From JBCBKL01 sp038521825 (lineage in GTDB: Bacteria > Pseudomonadota > Alphaproteobacteria > Rhodobacterales > Rhodobacteraceae), in contig JBCBKL010000009.1 of assembly GCA_038521825.1 (NCBI GenBank), positions 1 to 64,000 of the forward strand: 64,000 nucleotides of DNA, given 5' to 3'. Of this stretch, positions 51,291-60,458 are shown piece by piece (the stretch's first letter is position 1; each line of letters opens with the position of its first letter). Both the position numbers and the translations under genes were made by a program. The notes under the pieces were generated by a model. It saw nothing but the letters and a program-made list of their open reading frames with translations. It made no database searches and was not told the origin of the DNA.

Positions 51291-52568
51291 ATGACCTTTC
51301 TGGTCCAGCTTTACCGCGCAGCTTCTGCGCTGGTCCTGCCATTCGCGGCCCGGCGTCAGGTGCAGCGGATTAGGGCGGCTGGGTTTTCTGTCGACCGCGC
51401 TCATGAAAGGCTGGGGCATGCGACGGCGCAGCGGCCGCTTGGCCCCCTGCTTTGGGTGCATGGTGCGTCGGTGGGCGAGACTAAATCCGCCCTGCCCCTA
51501 GTGGCGCGCATGATTGAGCGGGGCATCACCGTTCTGTTGACATCCGGCACGGCCACATCGGCCCAGGCTGTGGCGCCGCGCCTGCCCGAAGGCACGATCC
51601 ACCAATTCGCGCCACTCGATGGTGTTGGCCCGGTACGCCGGTTTCTGGATCACTGGCGGCCCGATGCCGTGGTGCTTGTCGAAAGCGAGCTGTGGCCGAA
51701 CCTCTTGACCGAATGTGCTGCGCGCAAGCTGCCGGTGGCCCTGCTCAACGCAAGATTGTCGGAGTCTTCGGCACAGGGATGGAAGCGGTTCCCCGCGACG
51801 GCCCGCTCGGTGCTGAGTGCCGTAGGGATGGCCCATTGCCAGGATCAGCGGACGCGCGACCACCTCCGCGATCTGGGGCTCGACTTCGCGCGGACCGGCG
51901 TCAACCTCAAGTCTATTCAGACCGCGCCGATGCTGCGCCCCGAGGCTTTGCAAGGTCTTCGACGGGCCTTGCAAAGCCGCCCCCTCTGGGTCGCCGCATC
52001 CACCCACGAGGGTGAAGAGACCGTCGTGCTCGATGCGCATCGCCGCCTGCTGGAAACCCATCCGGATCTCATGCTGATCCTCGTGCCGCGCCATCCGGAA
52101 CGGGCCAATGACGTTCTAACCCTTATGCCTGACCTCGCCGTCGCACAACGCAGCAAGGGAGACGATCTGGACACCAAGGCGCAGGTCTTTTTGGCGGACA
52201 CGATTGGAGAAATGGATCTGTGGTACAGCCTCGCACCGGTCGTCTTTCTCGGTGGTTCGCTCGTGCCCATCGGCGGGCATACCCCGTTTGAGCCTGCGGC
52301 GGCGGGCTGTGCGATCCTGCACGGTCCGCTTTATGCGAATTTCGAGCAGGTCTATGCGGATTTTGCCAAGGCAGGCGCCGCCCTGGAAATCACCGATGCC
52401 ACTAGCCTTGGACAGGAGGTCGACCGGCTGCTGAACCACCCCGAACAGGCGCAAAAGATGGCCATGGCGGCCGAACCCCTCGCACTCGGCGACAGCCCTG
52501 CACTGGATGCCCTGATCGATGACGTCCTTGCCCTGACCGATTTGGACGGGATGCCCGGCGATGAATGA
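51291..52568 (+). CDS. waaA: 3-deoxy-D-manno-octulosonic acid transferase
   Basis: 425-residue glycosyltransferase that adds Kdo to lipid A precursors at the inner membrane. LLWVHGASVGETKSALPLV holds the conserved catalytic Glu, and VESELWPNLL, NARLSESSAQGWKRF and GGSLVPIGGHTPFEPA are family blocks. The N-terminus is hydrophobic for membrane contact. It overlaps the next glycosyltransferase by 8 bp, so both probably serve LPS core assembly. Confidence 0.96.
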   Translation: MTFLVQLYRAASALVLPFAARRQVQRIRAAGFSVDRAHERLGHATAQRPLGPLLWVHGASVGETKSALPLVARMIERGITVLLTSGTATSAQAVAPRLPEGTIHQFAPLDGVGPVRRFLDHWRPDAVVLVESELWPNLLTECAARKLPVALLNARLSESSAQGWKRFPATARSVLSAVGMAHCQDQRTRDHLRDLGLDFARTGVNLKSIQTAPMLRPEALQGLRRALQSRPLWVAASTHEGEETVVLDAHRRLLETHPDLMLILVPRHPERANDVLTLMPDLAVAQRSKGDDLDTKAQVFLADTIGEMDLWYSLAPVVFLGGSLVPIGGHTPFEPAAAGCAILHGPLYANFEQVYADFAKAGAALEITDATSLGQEVDRLLNHPEQAQKMAMAAEPLALGDSPALDALIDDVLALTDLDGMPGDE

Positions 52569-53598
52569 CCTATCGCAAATCGACGTGATTGCGCCCAACT
52601 TCAAACGCCGTTTGTCCGGCGTCACGGCCACCGTCGCCCGCCTTGTTCCGCTGCAGGCCAGGGATATCGCCATATGTACCTGCGCGCCCGAGATGCCGGA
52701 GGACGTTCCGAACGTGCACTGGATCCGGCTTTTGACCATGTCCCGCCGCCCCCGCGTCTGGCATGCCCGCCGCAACACCGAGATGATCGGGGGGCTCGCG
52801 CTGAAGTACTTCTTGGGCAAACGGCTCAAGCTGCTTTTCACATCCGCATCGCAAAGGCGCCACACAGGCTGGACGAAATGGCAGATCCGGCAGATGGATG
52901 ATGTCATCGCCACCTCCGGCAAAACGGCCACCTATCTTGATCGGCCCGCGCATGTGATCCGCCATGGAATCGATTGCGAGGCCTTCGCACCGCCTCCGGA
53001 CAAAGCAGCCCTGAGGCGTGATCTCGATCTGCCGGAGGGCCGCCTGATCGGCTGCTACGGGCGCATTCGCGCACAGAAAGGCACCGATGTCTTTGTCGAT
53101 GCGATGATCCGGACCCTGCCCGACCATCCCAATGCCTTCGGGCTGGTTATGGGGCGGGCAACCGATCAGCACAGCGCGTTCCTGACTGACCTCAAGGACC
53201 GGGTCAGCGATGCGGGGCTTGCCGATCGCATCCTGTTTCTGCCCGAAGTGGCTGTTTGGGAGATGCCACGCTATTATCAGGCACTCGACCTTTATGTCGC
53301 GCCGCAACGATGGGAGGGGTTCGGGCTTACCCCGCTCGAGGCGATGGCCTGCGGCGTACCTGTGATCGCCACGCGGGTTGGCGCGTTCGAGGAACTGGTT
53401 GTCGATGGCGTCACCGGATCATTGGTCGCACCCGGTGACCTTGAGGTCATGGCGCAGGCGGTGAATGATCTTCTGTCCGCACCAAGCAGCCTTGCCCGAA
53501 TGGCCGAGGCCGCGCGGGCACATATGCTGCAGAATTTCCGGATCGAACAGGAAGCGGCTGCGATCACGGCGATCTACAAACAGATGCTTGGGGCCTAG
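52561..53598 (+). CDS. glycosyltransferase family 4 (LPS core)
   Basis: 345 residues of the GT-B fold. GCYGRIRAQKGTDVFVDAM begins the donor-binding domain, and YVAPQRWEGFGLTPLEAMAC carries the E-x7-E motif. Residues 1-160 are the acceptor domain. Overlap with waaA and the lack of a signal peptide fit a role in LPS core extension, possibly mannosyl transfer. It is convergent with the TetR gene. Confidence 0.92.
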   Translation: MNDLSQIDVIAPNFKRRLSGVTATVARLVPLQARDIAICTCAPEMPEDVPNVHWIRLLTMSRRPRVWHARRNTEMIGGLALKYFLGKRLKLLFTSASQRRHTGWTKWQIRQMDDVIATSGKTATYLDRPAHVIRHGIDCEAFAPPPDKAALRRDLDLPEGRLIGCYGRIRAQKGTDVFVDAMIRTLPDHPNAFGLVMGRATDQHSAFLTDLKDRVSDAGLADRILFLPEVAVWEMPRYYQALDLYVAPQRWEGFGLTPLEAMACGVPVIATRVGAFEELVVDGVTGSLVAPGDLEVMAQAVNDLLSAPSSLARMAEAARAHMLQNFRIEQEAAAITAIYKQMLGA

Positions 53599-54182
53599 AG
53601 GCCCGCTCCGACGGTTTTCCGGACCAGATCCCAATAGACATCCTGCAGATCGGAGACGCCAAGACGCCCGCCCTCCCGAAACCAGGTCGTCACCCCCGTC
53701 AGCATCGCGATGACCGCAAGCGTCGTCACCTTGGTGTCGGCCATCTCGAATGCACCCTCGTCCGCGCCCTCGCGCAGGATTGCCTCGAGATGGTCTTCGT
53801 ATCGGCGACGCAGGCCCTCGATGATCTCGAAATTTTCTGGCGTCAGGTTCCGCAGCTCCATATAGGCGATGAACACCGCGTCCGGCCGTTCGAGGTGAAA
53901 GGCGATGTGGAACCGCACAAAGGTCTCCAGCCGGGCGACGGGCCGCCCTGCGGGCACCGGCAACGCGCGCAGCAATTCCTCCATATGTGTGACCATCAGG
54001 TCATAGAGCAGGCTTTGCTTGTCCGGGGTGTAGTTATAAAGCGCACCGGCCTGCACACCAACCTCGGCCGCGATCTGACGCATCGAAACGGCGGCATAGC
54101 CCCGGCGCGCAAAAAGCTGCTGCGCCGCCGCACGAATGCGGGGCCCCGTAATGTCCGAATGTGATCCAGCCGTACGCGCCAT
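53595..54182 (-). CDS. TetR/AcrR-family regulator
   Basis: 195-residue repressor. The N-terminal HTH RGYAAVSMRQIAAEVGVQAGALYNY (about 27-51) is textbook TetR; the remainder is the helical ligand-binding domain. A perfect TGAACGAATGTTCA palindrome lies 15 bp upstream of its start, in line with autorepression. Palindromes of this type are often used by TetR regulators of fatty-acid or acyl-CoA metabolism, but no such genes adjoin. Confidence 0.93.
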   Translation of the reverse strand: MARTAGSHSDITGPRIRAAAQQLFARRGYAAVSMRQIAAEVGVQAGALYNYTPDKQSLLYDLMVTHMEELLRALPVPAGRPVARLETFVRFHIAFHLERPDAVFIAYMELRNLTPENFEIIEGLRRRYEDHLEAILREGADEGAFEMADTKVTTLAVIAMLTGVTTWFREGGRLGVSDLQDVYWDLVRKTVGAGL

Positions 54183-54196
54183 GCATCATGGCTAAC

Positions 54197-54210
54197 TGAA
54201 CGAATGTTCA
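54197..54210. promoter_or_regulatory. TetR-type operator
   Basis: TGAACGAATGTTCA, perfect five-base arms around gaat, in the divergent gap between the TetR gene and a small lipoprotein. It could control both. Confidence 0.7.
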
Positions 54211-54280
54211 AAACCAAGGGATTGTTGATTGTCCGTCGTCTCTGGTGCATCACCAAAGCAACAGCGAGCGGAGAGAGTTG

Positions 54281-54565
54281 ATGCGGTTGTCCCCGTGCCT
54301 TGTCATCCTTGCGGCCATATCAGCCTGCACCCAGTTCCCGGAACTGGACGACGCGGTGTCGGAACAGGCGCAAGCTGCCCCTTACCCCGCCCTCGTTGAT
54401 CTTGGTCCGCTGGTGACCGAAGCGCGGGCCGGCCGCACCGACCCAGCAGAGGTTGAAACCAGTGTCGATGCGCGCGTCGCGGCGCTGCGGGCGCGGGCCG
54501 CCCGATTGCGGGGCGAGGTCGTCGATGCCGAAACCCGCCGGCGCATGCAGGCGGGTGCCGGCTGA
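54281..54565 (+). CDS. small lipoprotein of unknown function
   Basis: 94 residues. Signal with lipobox ISAC (Cys16) and then an acidic, helical mature part with repeated Ala/Arg (VDARVAALRARAARLRGEV). GGAGAGAG precedes ATG 54281. No known family. It lies between the TetR operator and hom and may belong to the TetR regulon. Confidence 0.75.
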   Translation: MRLSPCLVILAAISACTQFPELDDAVSEQAQAAPYPALVDLGPLVTEARAGRTDPAEVETSVDARVAALRARAARLRGEVVDAETRRRMQAGAG

Positions 54566-54627
54566 TTGCGCGTGCCGGATCAACCCGTTACACCCTCGGC
54601 CAAACGACCCATCCAAAGGACAGCTCC

Positions 54628-55917
54628 ATGACGCAACAGCCGCTCCGCCTTGGCATCGCAGGCCTTGGAACCGTTGGCGTCGGCGTTGTCCGGATCATTC
54701 GCAAACAGGCCGCGCTTTTGCGCGCCCGAACGGGCCGCGACGTCGTGATCAGCGCCGTGAGCGCCCGCAACCGCGACAAGGACCGCGGTGTGCCGATCAA
54801 AGATTACGGATGGGAGGACGACCCCGTCGCACTGGCCCGCCGTGACGATGTCGATGTGTTCATCGAATTGATGGGCGGTTCGGACGGCCCGGCAAAGGCT
54901 GCCACCGAAGCCGCCCTTGGTGCAGGCAAGGATGTCGTTTCCGCCAACAAGGCCCTGCTGGCCGTCCACGGTCAGGCGCTTGCGGAAATGGCCGAGGTCA
55001 AGGGCTGTGCCCTGCGATACGAGGCTGCAGTGGCCGGTGGCATTCCGGTCATCAAGGCCCTGACCGAAGGGCTGGCGGGCAACGAGATCACCCGCGTCAT
55101 GGGCGTGATGAACGGCACCTGCAACTATATCCTGACCCAGATGGAAGCGACCGGTCAGGGCTACAACGCCCTTTTCGAAGAATGCGACCGGCTTGGCTAT
55201 CTCGAAGCGGATCCGAACCTTGATGTCGGCGGCATCGACGCGGGCCACAAGCTGGCCATTCTGGCATCCATTGCCTTTGGCACACAGGTCGATTTCCCAT
55301 CAGTCGAGCTGGAGGGGATCCAGTCGATCACGCTGGAAGATATCCGGCAGGCCGCGGATATGGGCTTCAAGATCAAGTTGTTGGGCGTCGCACAGCGCAC
55401 CGGGCGTGGCCTCGAACAGCGAATGATGCCGTGCCTTGTGCCCGCCACGTCGCCACTGGGCCAGCTGGAAGGCGGCACGAATATGGTCGTGATCGAAGGC
55501 GATGCAGTCGAACAGGTCGTTCTGCGCGGCCCCGGCGCGGGCGAGGGCCCGACGGCCAGCGCAGTGATGGGCGACGTCTGCGACATCGCCCGAAGTTTGC
55601 GCCTGCCAGTCTTTGGCCAACCCGCCACGACCCTGTCGGAAAGTAAGCCCGCGAAGTCCATCATGCCCGCGCCCTATTATCTGCGCATGGCGCTGGTCGA
55701 CAAACCCGGCGCGCTGGCCAAGATAGCCGCCGTTCTTGGCGAGGCGGGTGTCAGTATCGACCGGATGCGGCAATACGGTCACTCAGAGCCGTCCGCACCG
55801 GTTCTCATCGTCACCCACAAAAGCACTCGGGCCGCGATCGACGCGGCAATGGCTGCAATGGCCGCAACCGGTGTTCTGGCCTCGGACCCCGTTGCGCTCC
55901 GGATCGAAGCGGTTTGA
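54628..55917 (+). CDS. hom: homoserine dehydrogenase
   Basis: 429-residue NAD(P)H enzyme of threonine and methionine synthesis. IAGLGTVGVGVVRII is the Rossmann motif, VSANKALLAVHG and MNGTCNYILTQMEATGQGY are active-site motifs, and a C-terminal ACT domain (about 350-425, ALVDKPGALAKIAAVLGEAG) gives threonine feedback. Followed 73 bp later by glpX, a pairing common in Rhodobacteraceae. Confidence 0.97.
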   Translation: MTQQPLRLGIAGLGTVGVGVVRIIRKQAALLRARTGRDVVISAVSARNRDKDRGVPIKDYGWEDDPVALARRDDVDVFIELMGGSDGPAKAATEAALGAGKDVVSANKALLAVHGQALAEMAEVKGCALRYEAAVAGGIPVIKALTEGLAGNEITRVMGVMNGTCNYILTQMEATGQGYNALFEECDRLGYLEADPNLDVGGIDAGHKLAILASIAFGTQVDFPSVELEGIQSITLEDIRQAADMGFKIKLLGVAQRTGRGLEQRMMPCLVPATSPLGQLEGGTNMVVIEGDAVEQVVLRGPGAGEGPTASAVMGDVCDIARSLRLPVFGQPATTLSESKPAKSIMPAPYYLRMALVDKPGALAKIAAVLGEAGVSIDRMRQYGHSEPSAPVLIVTHKSTRAAIDAAMAAMAATGVLASDPVALRIEAV

Positions 55918-55990
55918 TCAGCACGCTTGTCGGGCCAACCACGCGCCGCTAAACCGACCTCAAGATCATTTGTCTGACAAGGATTTCCCG

Positions 55991-56959
55991 ATGACTACAC
56001 CTGCTCAATTCCATGACCGGATGCTTTCGCTTGGCCTCGCCCGTGTTTCGGAGGCTGCGGCGCTCGCATCGGCCAAGCTTGTCGGACGGGGCGACGAAAA
56101 GTCTGCTGATCAGGCTGCCGTCAACGCGATGCGCGAACAGCTCAACATGCTGGATATCGCGGGCGTCGTCGTGATCGGTGAAGGTGAACGGGACGAGGCC
56201 CCGATGCTGTATATCGGCGAAGAGGTCGGCACCGGGAACGGACCGGGTGTGGATATCGCGCTTGATCCGCTGGAAGGCACCACGCTGACCGCCAAGGACA
56301 TGCCCAATGCGCTGACCGTGATCGCCATGGGGCCGCGTGGGTCGATGCTGCATGCGCCGGATGTTTATATGGACAAGCTCGCCATTGGACCGGGATTTGC
56401 AACGGATACCGTCACCCTGGACATGAGCCCCGCGGAACGGGTAGAGGCGCTGGCAAAGGCCAAGGGCTGTGGGCCCTCCGACATCACCGTTTGTGTCCTT
56501 GAGCGCCCCCGCCACGAAGAGACCGTCAACGGCATCCGTTCGACCGGTGCCGCGATCCGTCTGATCACGGATGGCGACGTCGCAGGCGTTATGCATTGCG
56601 CCGAGCCCGACACAGGCATCGACATGTATATGGGTGCTGGCGGCGCACCCGAGGGCGTTTTGGCGGCGGCCGCGTTGAAATGCATGGGCGGGCAGATCTA
56701 TGGGCGGCTCCTTTTCCGGAACGATGACGAAAAAGGGCGGGCCGCCAAGGCGGGGATCGCGGATCTCGACCGGGTCTATGCCCGCGATGACATGGTGACA
56801 CAGGACGTGATCTTTGCCGCGACAGGCGTCACGAACGGGTCGATCCTGCCAGCCGTTCGCCGCGAGCCGGGCTGGCTGACCTGCGAGACGCTGTTGATGC
56901 GATCCAAGACTGGATCGGTGCGGCGCATGAACTACCGCACCCCGATCGAGACAGCCTAG
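55991..56959 (+). CDS. glpX: fructose-1,6-bisphosphatase class II
   Basis: 322-residue metal-dependent phosphatase of gluconeogenesis. VVIGEGERDEAPMLYIGE is the metal-binding motif and DIALDPLEGTTLTAK the DPLEGT signature. The frame is open upstream to 55736 inside hom, which is a shadow; ATG 55991 is right. In many relatives recJ follows (known synteny), but here an accessory zone begins. Confidence 0.96.
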   Translation: MTTPAQFHDRMLSLGLARVSEAAALASAKLVGRGDEKSADQAAVNAMREQLNMLDIAGVVVIGEGERDEAPMLYIGEEVGTGNGPGVDIALDPLEGTTLTAKDMPNALTVIAMGPRGSMLHAPDVYMDKLAIGPGFATDTVTLDMSPAERVEALAKAKGCGPSDITVCVLERPRHEETVNGIRSTGAAIRLITDGDVAGVMHCAEPDTGIDMYMGAGGAPEGVLAAAALKCMGGQIYGRLLFRNDDEKGRAAKAGIADLDRVYARDDMVTQDVIFAATGVTNGSILPAVRREPGWLTCETLLMRSKTGSVRRMNYRTPIETA

Positions 56960-57263
56960 AGGCTGACCCTGGAGTGCGCTTCGCTGGAAACGGTCCAACC
57001 GGCTCTTCAACTCAAGTTCAAGATGCTACAGCGCGGTCGGTCATAGTGACCATGCGCTGCAGGTGCGAAACATGAGGCAAACGAACTCACCGATTGCGGA
57101 CGGAACAGCCGTTACTAGAGTTGCTATCAATGGCCGTTCTAAGGATCAAAGCCTGATCGTATGTTCTTCAGCCAAGCTCGCTAACAGGGCGTTTCGGGGC
57201 AACCTGAGGCGCTACTACCGACTTTTTACATCTGGGCCGATGGCGAACGGCAGCGCTGATAAC
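56960..57263. other. intergenic stretch
   Basis: About 300 bases between glpX and a minus-strand Sel1-like gene. I see no gene, hairpin terminator or known site. Codon character is lost straight after the glpX stop. Confidence 0.5.
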
Positions 57264-57824
57264 TTAGAAGAGCGGCGCATACTTCCAGTTGTCAGCGTCA
57301 GGCGTCACTTCGTCTAGATCATACTCTGCCCCTTGAAGGCGTTTCGCAATTTCCAAACCGTCTTCTGCAGCCTGATCGACAAGGCGACGCCCCAACTCCA
57401 CATCCTGCGCAATGCCATGACCGCGCATCAAGTTCAGCCCATGGTTGAAACGGCCCACTGGGTCGCCCGCTTCGGCGGCACGACGGTCCCATTCGGCAGC
57501 CTCATCGGGATTGTACTCTCCGCCCAACCCATTGTTTTCCATCTGACTCATCCAGGTCATAGCCTTGGTGAAGCCTGCTTCGGCACATCGTTCGGCCAGG
57601 CTTTTCGCCAGTTCGTGATTGTCGTATTTGGTTGCGTTAATCCCAAGAGAGCAGGTAACGGAGTCGACGACCCCCATCTCTATCTTGCGTCTTAGCATTT
57701 CCCGACCAGTATCTTGTGGGTTGAGAATTCCGAACTCGTCTTCTGACGTTATGGACGGTTCCGCGTTGCTAAAACCCGCTAGAAAAATGGCAGCGAAAGT
57801 TAATCCCAATCGTCGCATTTTCAT
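57264..57824 (-). CDS. secreted Sel1-like repeat protein
   Basis: 186 residues. Signal peptide (GLTFAAIFLAGFSNAE) followed by helix-turn-helix Sel1-type repeats: AAEWDRRAAEAGDPVGRFNHGLNLM and GRRLVDQAAEDGLEIAKRL. Such repeats mediate protein-protein contacts. GGAGGAC precedes ATG 57824. Composition is a little lower in GC than core genes. No partner is identified. Confidence 0.8.
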   Translation of the reverse strand: MKMRRLGLTFAAIFLAGFSNAEPSITSEDEFGILNPQDTGREMLRRKIEMGVVDSVTCSLGINATKYDNHELAKSLAERCAEAGFTKAMTWMSQMENNGLGGEYNPDEAAEWDRRAAEAGDPVGRFNHGLNLMRGHGIAQDVELGRRLVDQAAEDGLEIAKRLQGAEYDLDEVTPDADNWKYAPLF

Positions 57825-58160
57825 GTCCTCCGCCAGTCGGTGATACCAATAAATCCAAAACGAGTCATCGTTACTATGGTCGTAGGCCAAATCGCTCCTC
57901 TGCAGAAGGCAGGTGATCGGCCCTGCTGCAAAGTTTCCTGTCAACCGGCATTCATTCATCTTGCAGCGTCAAGTGCTTTGGGCTCGGAGCCATCACCTGA
58001 CGGTTCTGCTCGGTTGACTGGTGCAAGCCCGAAGCGGACGTTGGCCCTCAGGTGTCCCTTGGCAGGTCAGCGGGACGAAGCCGTCGATGATCTACATCAA
58101 GCGAAGGTCGGCTTTGTGTCTTGGGACTTTGTCGCCAAGCTTGCATGATGTGGCGGAGGT
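57825..58160. other. intergenic stretch, possible gene debris
   Basis: About 340 bases without a supported gene. Short blocks look like fragments of coding sequence, but no frame is continuous. Confidence 0.4.
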
Positions 58161-58619
58161 TCAGGCGACATCGGTCCTGTAAACAATGAAGCCGGTGTTG
58201 CGAGCAACTTTGTCGTACAGGCTTCGTGCTGCCGAATTGCTTTCATGAGTGTGCCAATAGACGTCGCGAACACCTCGCTGTCGGCAAGCATCGTACACGC
58301 CCTCGAACAGTGTGCGAGCAACGCCGTGGCCACGTGCGAACGGCGTCGTGAAAAGGTCTTGCAGATAACAGGTCTCCGCAATTTGGATCAGGTTCCTGTG
58401 AAAGACGAAATGGGCGAGTCCGACGGGTTGATCTTCCAGCACGGCCAAAAGGCCGTAGATCGGCTCATTGTTCCCAAGCAATCGAGCCCAAGTCATGGCG
58501 ACCACATCGTCGTGCAATGCCGTTTCACCCGACCTGCCGTAGAAAGCATTGTACTGCGCCCAAAGGTCTGACCATGCCGAAAAGTCTGATGCGACAAGGG
58601 GACGAACCGCGACCGTCAC
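58161..58619 (-). CDS. GNAT-family N-acetyltransferase
   Basis: 152 residues with the GNAT fold. The acetyl-CoA motif is FTTPFARGHGVARTLFEGV, and WHTHESNSAARSLYDKVA is the following beta-alpha block. GTG 58619 overlaps the RidA stop (GTGA), so both genes are coupled. The substrate is unknown; pairing with RidA could hint at amino-acid-related chemistry. Confidence 0.92.
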   Translation of the reverse strand: MTVAVRPLVASDFSAWSDLWAQYNAFYGRSGETALHDDVVAMTWARLLGNNEPIYGLLAVLEDQPVGLAHFVFHRNLIQIAETCYLQDLFTTPFARGHGVARTLFEGVYDACRQRGVRDVYWHTHESNSAARSLYDKVARNTGFIVYRTDVA

Positions 58620-59002
58620 GCCTCAGTCACCGCGTCGATTTCGATTTCAACAAGCCAGTCAGCGTCGATGAACCTGTTGACTTCGACAAAGGTACAGGCC
58701 GGGCGAATACGGGAAAACACCTCTCCATGCGCCCGTGCCGCCTCTTTCCACGTCGCGATGTCGGTAAGCATGATCCGGGTGCGAATGACATCGTCCAGCC
58801 TGCTTCCTGCCTCCTCCAAGGCCTCCATTGCAATTTCGAAGCACCGCTGCGTCTGACGGTACACATCGCCTTGCCCGACCGTTTTACCGCCCTTGCCGAT
58901 GGGCGCCGTTCCGGACACGGCAATTAGTTGACCGTTTCTCACAGCGCGCGAGAAGCCGATCTCTGGTTCAAGGTAGCTCCCCGAAGAAACGTTTTTACGC
59001 AT
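58616..59002 (-). CDS. RidA-family protein
   Basis: 128 residues of the YjgF/YER057c/UK114 fold, which hydrolyses reactive enamine/imine intermediates. AVRNGQLIAVSGTAPIGKGG and RIRPACTFVEVNRFIDADWLVEIE are signature blocks; the latter includes the catalytic Arg. First gene of a two-gene unit with the GNAT protein. Confidence 0.93.
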   Translation of the reverse strand: MRKNVSSGSYLEPEIGFSRAVRNGQLIAVSGTAPIGKGGKTVGQGDVYRQTQRCFEIAMEALEEAGSRLDDVIRTRIMLTDIATWKEAARAHGEVFSRIRPACTFVEVNRFIDADWLVEIEIDAVTEA

Positions 59003-59300
59003 GCAGATATCCTCCGCCGACAGCGTATAAAGATCAAAAGCTCAGGAAAAGCCGTCATTTACGCATGCCGTAGCATCGGTGACTCTGGGCTCTTCGCGGC
59101 CATCGGAGGCAATGCAGCGTCGAACGAACCAATGGATTGCGCCTTCTTCAAAGTCGGCCCAGAGCCGACATTGGCAAGGCAAAAAATGCTGCAGTGCAGC
59201 CAACGCAAACTGGTCAAACGCCGCATAGGGATGGACGCGCCTTTGATATCCTGCCTTTAACTTCATTGATACTTGCAGCCGCTTTTGCCCGATGATTTAC

Positions 59301-59573
59301 ATGGCGAAATTTCTTCCCGAGGATAAATCGAAAATGAAGATCATCGCGTAAGTTTCACGCGGGCCGCAGAAGGGCGAAATCGTCACGCCGCATCGACACG
59401 AAGATGGGACATATGTTATATCTCCTACGCGCTTTGAAAAAGACTACATCCGTGTTGCCACCTTAGAAGATTTTGCGTCCCAAATTCGAAAAGGTTTGAA
59501 GGGCCGCATGTCTTCGCCTGGCGCAAAAGGGCCGCGTCTGTTCAGCCCAAAATCGATAACCATTGAAAGCTGA
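59301..59573 (+). pseudogene. small gene with in-frame TAA (probable pseudogene)
   Basis: A 91-codon frame from ATG 59301 to TGA 59573 is broken only by TAA at 59349. After the stop it reads PQKGEIVTPHRHEDGTYVIS and IRVATLEDFASQIRKGLKGR, with good coding character. I do not recognise the family. It could instead be a shorter intact gene from an internal start, but no start codon with a ribosome site exists soon after the TAA. Confidence 0.45.
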
Positions 59574-59789
59574 CGGCCCCTTGCGGTCACTGGCCAAGGT
59601 GTCTCGATGCTGCAGTCGCGACCGCTTGCCGGCCATTCGCCGCAAGTACACAATCGAGCCGATCGCGAACTGGTATTTTGCGGGACGAAGCGCCAATTCG
59701 CTGCGGTTACGCAGATGTCCGTTTTCCTACAACGACTAGAACACTTTCGGTGAACAGCTAACTCGAATCAAATTTTTTATCGGTATAAA

Positions 59790-60191
59790 TCAACAACTGA
59801 GTTCGACCTGCCAACCTGCAATTGGACGCCGCACATTAGGTCGTAGATTACTCAATTCAAAGTTCTTCAAATCACCGAGGAAAACCCATTCCCCTGATAC
59901 AATTATTGCGGCGCATCCTGTAATCTGCTCCGCAGCGGCTTCAACATCACTTCCAGTATATGACCCACGTTGGCTTGGGATACCGACCAGTGCCATTGAC
60001 CTGTCGTCAGAAGGAACGACCCTAAATGAAAGACCATCAACTTCAGCCACTTGGGGTGAAGGGCTGCTTTGGGCTTCTGGAGTTTCTGACCGGGAAACAC
60101 TCTCTGCTTCCGAAGTGGACGCGACATCACAAGATACCAAAACCACCAGCGAAGCTGGCAACAAAAATACATTCTTCATCCATTTTCCCAT
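59790..60191 (-). CDS. small lipoprotein of unknown function
   Basis: About 133 residues. Hydrophobic signal with lipobox VLVSC (Cys21 from ATG 60191; other Met starts are possible), a Ser/Glu/Pro-rich linker, then a compact domain (about 50-130) with two Cys (GCA, ELSC) that may pair. Lower GC than neighbours. No family recognised; it sits just left of the IS element. Confidence 0.65.
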   Translation of the reverse strand: MGKWMKNVFLLPASLVVLVSCDVASTSEAESVSRSETPEAQSSPSPQVAEVDGLSFRVVPSDDRSMALVGIPSQRGSYTGSDVEAAAEQITGCAAIIVSGEWVFLGDLKNFELSNLRPNVRRPIAGWQVELSC

Positions 60192-60380
60192 CGTGCCGTC
60201 AAGAGTGAACTCCACCTGTTGGCGTTGGTTTAAACAAAGGTCTAATTCTATTGAAGACTATGCGGCGCTACAGAATTTGGATTTGAGCTAGTTCGTATGA
60301 TTTGCAGCTCCATCATAGCGTTCCTAAGTTAAAGCGTTTTCAGTCAAACACACCCCACAACTTTTTGTAGCTGATGGGGT

Positions 60381-60393
60381 GGATGGCTCCTGC
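60381..60393 (+). repeat. left inverted repeat of the IS element
   Basis: ggatggctcctgc; the exact reverse complement of 61705-61717. A second similar copy (gaggagccaccccat, 60447-60461) lies at the transposase start. Confidence 0.85.
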
Positions 60394-60458
60394 TTCAACC
60401 GGCGTCGCAATGCGCCATAGTGCAGGTGTCAAAATCTGCTTATGAGAGGAGCCACCCC

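Noticed and set aside
55949..57010. 353-codon minus-strand frame opposite glpX
   Set aside because: It is the antisense shadow of a high-GC gene; glpX on plus has all the motifs.
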